64,000 bases of DNA. Source: Paramisgurnus dabryanus (taxonomy: Eukaryota; Chordata; Actinopteri; Cypriniformes; Cobitidae). Location: positions 18,722,588-18,786,587 of the forward strand of contig NC_133354.1 in the NCBI RefSeq assembly GCF_030506205.2, read 5' to 3'. Positions 45,801 to 54,800 of the stretch are shown in pieces. A program made the position numbers and the translations under genes. The notes under the pieces were generated by a model. That model worked only from the letters and a program-made list of their open reading frames with translations. It searched no databases and had not been told where the DNA came from. How positions within the stretch are numbered: the first letter of the stretch is position 1; every line of letters starts with the position of its first letter.

Positions 45801-48800
45801 TAATTACCATGTAGATACTCAAAAGTAAGTACCACACATTTGTCTGTAAGTACAACATATTTACCATATATGTACAAGGTGAGTACACGTACTGTGAAAT
45901 AAAGTGCTACCAAGATCTCAATTTAAAGATCTCAAAAACAACCCAATATGGGCACAATTCCCAACAAAGATCCACAGAGTATATCCTTAACAGGGAACAA
46001 AAAAAATATGTTTTAAAGAGCTGTCGGAAGCTTGGTGATCACGATGATGTCAAGAGACTGCGGTGTAGTTCGCTTGTTGATTTAAGATTAGCTTTCATTT
46101 CTCGTAAACGCACAAAAAAGATGTGTTTATATGTTAAGATTATCTTGTTGGACAAAATGTTTAAGCGTTTTTATTTTTTGCAATAACCAAAAGTCTACTC
46201 CACACACTGTTACCTCCGGGCTGGCCTACAAAAAAACGTCATCCCTGCAGCACTCTATAAAATCCATTGTAGGAAACAACAAAATCATTGTTTTTATTTT
46301 CTGACCAATGACATGCTGTGTTTTTCAGCTGGGTCTAGACATGGAGGAGCTGCAGGAGATGGAAGAAGATGCTGGACTGGGAAATGGAGGCCTTGGTCGT
46401 CTAGCTGGTTTGTATTCTGATCTCTCTGCCCTTTGTACACTCAGGTTTAACAGAAGAAACTTCACTCACAGTATGGATTTATTGAACTTTGTACAAGAAA
46501 GTCAAACGAGTGCAGAACAAGCCTACAAGATACAATCCTGAAACATTCAAAACTTTTCACAGACAAGTTAAATCTGTATCGGACAATGCACACCCTCTTT
46601 TGCTCTCCCTATATCATTTTTTTAGCTTGCTTCCTGGACTCTATGGCTTCTCTTGGCCTGGCTGCCTACGGTTATGGCATTCGTTATGAGTTCGGTATCT
46701 TCAACCAGAAAATCGACAATGGCTGGCAGGTAGTTGAAATGACGTTTATTTATTTATTTAAAAATCACAACTAGATGTCACTGGGGCGCTACCATTTCAA
46801 AAAGTACACATTTGCACCTAAAGGGGTACATATTAGTACCAAATGTATACACATCTGTACCTAAATAGTACATACAGTAAAATAACCTTTTTAAATAGTA
46901 CTGCCTGAGTGACAGCTTGAAATCACAATTATTCTAAGAGTGTCAAAACTGAATATGCATGACTTCAAAATGTAACACATAATATTAATGGTTGCCAGGT
47001 TGAGGAGGCAGATGATTGGCTGCGCTATGGTAACCCATGGGAGAAAGCCCGTCCAGAATATATGCGCCCTGTGCACTTTTATGGTAGGACAGAACATCAC
47101 CCAGATGGAGTCAGATGGGTGGATACTCAGGTAAAGCATTGCTTTTGGTGAACATGTATGTTTATGTACAGTAATCCCTGCTGAAAAAAACAGCATCAAA
47201 CCAGCACGGACCAGCATGGGAATCATGCTGGTCTATGCTGGTTTAGCTGGTGGTTCCAGCATACCAGCACCAAAACACAACATATGTTGGTATGACCAGC
47301 ATGGGATGCTGGTACTAATGCTGGTTTAGCTGGTGCTAATGCTGGTTTGGTGCTGGTTTAGCTGGTGCTAATGCTGGTGCCGATGCTGGTTTAGCTGGTG
47401 TTCACTAGCAAACCAGCACCAAAACACAACATATGCTGGTCTTGCTGGTATGCTGTTTTTTTCAGTAGGGATGTTAATTATTAAATACTATGCTTACAGG
47501 TTATCTTGGCTTTACCATATGACGTCCCTGTACCCGGCTATAGAAACAACATTGTCAACACCATGAGGCTGTGGTCTGCAAAGGCCCCTTGTGATTTTAA
47601 CCTGAAGGATTGTGAGTGCTAAAAATGATTTGTGACCCAGTTTGTGAAAACCTAGTTACATGAAATCCTCCTAAAGAACATGTATAATATATATAGAAAT
47701 ATATAACCTTGATATATTTAATATTAAGATCAGTGAGTGAAATCAAACCATTATAAGATTATGAGACTTTAACCTGGATTGGACAGACATGAGCATCTTA
47801 TATGTTCTCGTATCATTTTCAGTTAATGTTGGTGATTACATTCAGGCTGTGCTGGACAGGAACCAGGCTGAGAATATCTCCCGTGTCCTCTACCCCAATG
47901 ACAATGTCAGTAAATATACACGTGTGGCTTTCTGTATATACATACTGTAGTTCAACTATTATATATTTCTTTCATAGCCTGTATGACTTTGCACTAAGGA
48001 AATCAAACAGTGTTGTTTTTGTAGCACACAAAAATTATCTGCTCTGTACATACAATCAAAGTGAATGGTGATGTGTACATTTATGCTGCCTTTCTGTGTT
48101 TTATAGCTTTAGAGCCCCTGGTCCACATCCACTTTCATTATATATTAAAGTGCAGAACAAATATTCTCCTAAACTTTGGTGTTTTATGGGAGAAAAGTCA
48201 TACAGGTTACAGTGCCGCTTTTGAAGTGGTCTTGCCTAAAGCTGTCTGCCCCGTCTTCACACAGTTCTTTGAGGGTAAGGAGCTTAGATTGAAGCAGGAG
48301 TACTTTGTAGTGGCTGCGACTCTCCAAGACATCATCCGCCGCTTTAAGGCCTCCAAGTTTGGCACCAGGGAAATCGTGCGCACTGATTTCAGCACTCTGC
48401 CTGATAAGGTAAGGTCCTCACCGTTAAAGATTTCAGACTTTTAACCACCGTGCATATTCAGATGAGATGTGAGAGTCAGAATGTTGCTCTATGAAAGTCT
48501 CTTGGTTTCTCTCAGGTGGCCATTCAGCTGAATGACACTCACCCTGCTCTGGCTATCCCCGAGTTGATGAGAATCCTGGTCGATGACGAAAAACTACCAT
48601 GGGAGAAGGTTCGACTTTGATACAATCCCGGCGCCAGACACAAATTCACGGACAGGCATTTCATTTTTTCAGGAGGGGGGGCACAAATGAGATCAACCTC
48701 ACTGCAATTAAATGGACAAAAACTAGGAAGAACTGACATACGCAATACAACGGAGGAGTCGTAAATATTGGACCTTGCCTACTTAAGCAGTCAAACACAC

Positions 48801-51800
48801 GTCGCAGGGCTCGACATCAACGCTTGTCCACTTAATATCAGACACAAGTGGATTTTTTAAAAGGCCAAGTGAAAGAGAATTTTACTTGCTCGACCGGATA
48901 AGTAGCCTAGTCTTATTAAAATGCCAATAACAATCACCAAAACACGATAATGATTCTGACTCCTTTTCTCAATGGCGACCGAAAGTGCATAATATAATAA
49001 CGCCAAGTTAAACAAATAAGCACAGCAAACACAAAGTTAGTTCACAATGTGTTAACAAAGTGAGTTAAACATACTGCGGTAAAATGGAGTTTTTAATAAC
49101 ATGATACAGTTAAGCAGCATCACATCACGGTAAAAAATGTACAGATTTCATATGACAGTTCACTTAACAAGTTATTAATATTTAGTCACTTACATTTTGG
49201 ACGCAATGTTGATTGTTTTTGTTGTTTCAGCAGCAAAAATAGTTGGTGGTGCTATGCTTAGCAAACAACCAAACATTTCCGCCCTCACTATCGACAAAAA
49301 TAGCCCGCCCATGGACTGATTTGTTATCTAGCTTGATTTACAATCTTTAAACAGTCATTGCATTAAACAATCACAGTTTGACGGCACTAGAGGGCAACAA
49401 AGTACAATGATTCTGTTATTTAGTCAGATGATCAGTCAATCCTTGGACACATACCTATCCATACGCTCATGTAGATGGTGTGGTGCTGTTGTCTCACAGC
49501 AAGGAGGTTGGGAGGAGTTTGCATGTTCTCCTTGTGTCAGCGTGGGTTACTCCGGTTTCCTCTCACAGTCCAATAGGCTTTATGCCCAGCTGCACTACTT
49601 CCTGAACTTTAGCCAGCTCCTTGTTTCCTGTCTGCCATTATTGGACAAACTGATTAATCCAGGTGTGCCTGACCTGAGTAGTCACAACAACAATAATCAG
49701 ACACACCTGGATTAATCAATTTGTCCAATAATGGCAGACAGGAAACAAGGAGCTGGTTTAAGTTCAGGAAGTAGTGCAGCTGGGCATAAAGCCTATTGGT
49801 GAATTGGAGATGCCAAATTGTCCTCACCTATTTTGTGTATAGTTTAATCGGTTCTTGCCATGAATATAGCTAGAGATGCTGGAATGGTGATAAGAAATAA
49901 ACAGACAAACAAACAAAAACTCATGCATTAGCTTTGCATGCACATACATACACTTACACACATGTATACAATTTTTTATATTTTCAAACACCTACTGTTT
50001 TTGCAGTACTTGTTTTAGCACTCATATCCACCGGGTATTAGAATTGTCAAAGTGACGAGACACTTACTCCACCAGATTGGCTTCACGAGAACAAGACAAG
50101 TTTTTACACTTTTTAAGAAATCCTCAGTGATAAAATATGTAAATGAGGAGCTGAAATCACATAATTTTAAAATGTTTTAACTAATCTAGGACTGTCCCTT
50201 ACAATGTTTTTCATTTTGTAGTTGATAATGAAGTATTTTGATATTTTTGGTTAATAAAATTAGACCTAAGTGAGAAACAAACCTTTAAAATTATGGCACG
50301 CAGTAACATCATCACCACCCCCCCTCGCTCAAACTCAGTCAATATTACTACGCCCAAGGTCGAAACTAAGTGCTCTTCTGCCATACAATATAGTTATCAT
50401 TTTTATCTGCTTTAAAAATCGCCATGTTTTATTTTGTGCCACCATACTTACTCGTGTAACTACTCATGTAAGAGTCTTTAAATAGGGAAAACATGGAAGT
50501 GTTTGGTGGCTTCTAAATTCATCCCTGTTTGGATCCTAAGGAATGTATGGGGCTAGGCTAAATGCTAACACATGAATAAAGATAGGTATGTATTAATTTG
50601 TCTAAGTTGAGGTAAGAACATAGTAAAATATAAAAAAACGGTGGTGTTTTCCTTTAATATGTAATAAAAACCAGCGTTATGTATTATAACAAATTCCTGA
50701 AGAGGGCACCAGCGGACTCATGATTGTTATTTTTGCTTTCATTTTAGATCGAGAAAATGCTTACTTTGGGCCAAACAATGTTTTTTAACACATTTAAATC
50801 TTTTTTTAATACATTAAATCTTTAATTTTTGTCCATTTTTTTTACAATAGAATTTATACAGCCACTGTAATTCTTGAGCAAGAACATTCATGTAAAACAT
50901 GTAAACTTAGATTGAGGGTTTAAACTGCTGAAAAACTTCATATCTGACACTGATCAACAGATTGATCACTGAACAAACACAACGGCATCTTAAACGTATT
51001 ATTTGTTCCCAAAAAAACATTAATGGAAACCCAAACAAAAAAGCACATGCAGTAAAAGACTGTAAAATGCTGATCCACGAGAAATATTTTGACATTTTAA
51101 TCTCATTACACAAGATCTCATCACACCCCTAATAGATACAGACATTTTTTAGTTAGTTCTTACCAGTATAATCAATTTTCTGTATCATGAACTTAAACTT
51201 GAACCTCAACTTTTTACTAACAATGTATATTTCATTATCATTTTTCATTAAAGGAACAGTATGTAAGAAATTTATATCAATTAATCATAAAATGGCCCTG
51301 ATATGTCACTAGAAATTAAGAATTTATTTTAATTTCAAATATTTTTATCACTGACATCAGTGGCCTGGCAAGGATATTGTCATTTAAAAAGTGGAGTTGC
51401 AGCCCTCAACTGATGTTATGTTGTCATTTTGCGTATTGGCCACTAGTTGTGTGATTGAAGTACCAGTTTTAGCCACAAGGTTTGTGATTGCAATACCAGT
51501 TTTGGCCACAATCCTACATACTGTTCCTTTAAAGATACACTTCTTCCCTTTTCTGTACTAAATATTACCCCCCCATCCCAGGTGCACCATATAATGTTCT
51601 TAATAATTCAAACAACATCTATCAGATAAGTCAAACTATGTTGACTTCTTCACTCCCTGCAGGCATGGGACATCTGTGTTAAGACATGTGCCTACACCAA
51701 CCACACTGTGCTGCCTGAGGCTCTGGAACGCTGGCCTCTTGATCTCTTCCAGACCCTGCTGCCCCGGCACCTCGAGATCATCTTTGAAATCAACCGGCGC

Positions 51801-54800
51801 CACATGGAGGTTGGAATCAACACAAAACCAACACACACACTCACACTACAATGAATCAAGACGTGTTAGTGTTAACTGTTAATGGTCAAAAAATGGTCCA
51901 TATCACTGGGGTGGTAGTACCCTTTCAAAAAGTTCACATTTTGCACCTAAAGTGATCATGTTTTTACTTCAAAGGTACATATTAGTAACAAATATTATAC
52001 ATATCTGTACCTCAATGGTACATATGAGGACCTTTTCAAAGGGGAACTGCCCCAGGAACCATTTGTTTTTTGATGGTGTAGCACACATTGTGTTTGTTGT
52101 TTTAGCGCGTGTCCTCTCTTTACCCCGGCGATGTGGACCGCATGCGCCGCATGTCTTTGATTGAAGAGGGCGGGCAGAAGCGAGTCAACATGGCTCATCT
52201 GTGCATCGTTGGCTCTCATGCAGTGAACGGTGTGGCACGTATTCACTCTGACATCCTCAAAGCTACCGTGTATGTTTTATTTGCAAACACATGCAGATGC
52301 ATTAATGCATTAATCACACACATATAATAAATTGATCCTTTACGCTGTGGTATTCACGTACAGATTCAAAGACTTCTATGAAATGGACCCACACAAGTTC
52401 CAGAACAAAACCAACGGTATCACCCCTCGCCGCTGGCTGGTAATGTGTAACCCCGGTCTGGCTGAGGTCATTGCTGAGGTTGGTACAGTCAATCATAACA
52501 TAAATTGTTTTATAACAAAGACAGAATGTCCAGCTGTGACAGCAGGCAACTTGAGCGTAGCAGTAATTTCTCTTTTATATCATTTACTGTTACATGGAGT
52601 GATAATAACCATATACTTCTAACTAAAGTGATTTCTAATAGTCCATTTAACTCCACTTAACAATTCCCTGTCTTGCTCAAATGTCAGAGGATCGGAGAGG
52701 ACTTTATTCGAGATCTGGATCAGCTGCAAAAACTTCGTAATTTCGTCAACGACGAGGCATTCATTCGAGACGTTGCCAAAGTTAAACAGGTTAGGAAGAA
52801 TACATACAGTATGTGCATTTATGAAAATGTGATTTCTGAGTTTAAAGTTGATATCTTGGCCTCTTCTAGGAGAACAAGCTGAAATTCGCTGTGCATTTGG
52901 AAGAGCACTACAAAGTTAAGATCAACCCCAACTCCATGTTTGACATTCAAGTCAAGAGAATTCATGAGTATAAGAGACAGCTGCTTAACTGTCTGCACAT
53001 CATTACCTACTACAACCGTAAGTGGCTCCTACAGTTGTGCAACTTCTTTCGTGTCTCTATTACCTCGTTCCAACAGAGATTCCAAAAATACGCTGGTAAT
53101 GTGTATCACCATTACGGATTGGTCCCGGGATCGTTTTGTTTTGGTTTATTCACACCGTCTTCTGGAATGTGTGCATGCGTTCACATACATCCCGGAAAGA
53201 TCCCATGAAGACATTGTGTAATGTAATTTTAATTGTGCACTTAGTGAACTATTTTCCTCAACAGCTTAAATGAAAATTCTGTCATCATCTATTTACCCTT
53301 AAAGGTGCTCTAAGCGAATTCATGCGTTTTAGGCCATAAAACATTATTTGTTTCATACAGTAAACATCTCACTATCTGCCAGCTGCCTGTCCTCTGAACA
53401 ACACACTGTAAAAAACACGGTCTCTGCAGACAGCCTAGGCTTCGCAAACTGCAACAAAAACAAATGGTCAAACCTACCACCACGAAACATAACAAAGTGT
53501 TCCAGCCAATAAACAACAAAAATTATTTGGAAGTGGGGGTTGGGCGTGTTCATGACTCGTTCAGAAAGCATGAAAGGGAGGGGGAGAGGAGGAGTTAGCT
53601 ACGCTCCATTTTGTTTAAACGTCAACAAGAAGGGACATCACACAGATTCGCTTAGAGCACCTTTAAGTTGTTACAAACCTGTATGAATTTCTTTATTCTG
53701 CTGAACACAAATGAAAATAAAAAAAATGTTTTAAGAACCAAACAGATCTGGGGCACCATTCACTTCCATAGTATTATGTTGTCCTAAAATGATAGTTAAT
53801 GGTGCCCCAGATCAACTTGGTTACAAACACTCTTCAAAATATCTTTCTTCGTATTCAGCCGAACAAAGTAATACACACAGGTATATAAATGATGACAGAA
53901 TTTCATTTTTGGTGAACTATCGCTTTAAGTTAGCTTATTATCTGTAATTGTCCTCTTTAGAAACTACGCTTGTGAAACTAGCTCATTGTGTATCGATCAA
54001 TTATCATTGTAAACGTATATCCCTTGGTCAAAGCGTTGTACAAAAACTATGTCATTGGGACGACACATGCGTCCTCACTATGACACACGTCTTACGGCAT
54101 TGTTCCTGGCTTTTTTCACAATGGGATCAATCCCATGACATGTTTGCGCTCACACAGAAGGCACTCTAGCATTTATTTGCCAGTTTTCTGTGATCAACAC
54201 TGATATATGATAATGAATGGTTTATCAGAATAAAAACTAAAACAAAACATAATAATATAAACAATATCTGTATGAATATTTGGATTAATAGTATAAAAAG
54301 TAGGTAATAATTCCTTGTTGCGCTTACATTTTTCAGTTTAATCAACTTGAAACTACAATTAATTTCAACTTTCTTGACAAGTGAAGAGTTGCTATAAATT
54401 ATAAAAATAATTTTGAAATAACTGTAGCTAATTTTTATTATTTATAACAACTCCTTACTAGTCAAAAAAGTTGTGTAATTCAAGTTGATTAAATTTAAAC
54501 ATTTAAGTTCAACAAGGACGTTCTTAACAGTGTACTGTAACATGTCCACCAGCTCTCATTAAGTCCTAAAAGGGGGGTAAACACGAAATACAATGGAAAG
54601 TCAATGTGATTCAGCCCATCTGTCATATGCTTGCAGGTGTTCCCAATATCCACATGAATGGTGGAAATGTACGGACTAAATGCAAAGTAAACAACTCGCC
54701 TACTGTTGTGTTGTTTCTGTTTATACCTGTACAGGCATTAAGAAGGATCCCAACAAGCAGTGGACCCCAAGAACAATTATGATTGGAGGAAAGGTAAACT

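Larger units (their letters stand above)
37107..45917. mobile_element. Long-armed foldback element (TTGGTAGCACTTTATTT ends) split by BEL/Pao
   Basis: The left arm starts GATCTTGGTAGCACTTTATT and the right arm ends AATAAAGTGCTACCAAGATC. The arms continue as diverged inverted copies for several hundred bases, with GTACTTAC / GTAAGTAC motifs throughout. Without the retrotransposon it is about 1.1 kb. This end sequence is widespread in fish. No transposase is visible. Confidence 0.75.
36711..46254. mobile_element. Outermost foldback element in pygm intron 2, split by later insertions
   Basis: The left end (36711-36740, AGTGCGGCAGGGATGACATA) and right end (46225-46254, inverse: GTCATCCCTGCAGCACT) match at 27 of 30 positions. 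The two halves are separated by the TTGGTAGC element (37107-45917), itself split by a BEL/Pao retrotransposon. No coding sequence of its own. Confidence 0.65.

Noticed and set aside
47174..47469. Chi-like GCTGGTGG octamer
   Set aside because: Chi works with bacterial RecBCD; in a fish intron it is just part of the GCTGGT repeat.
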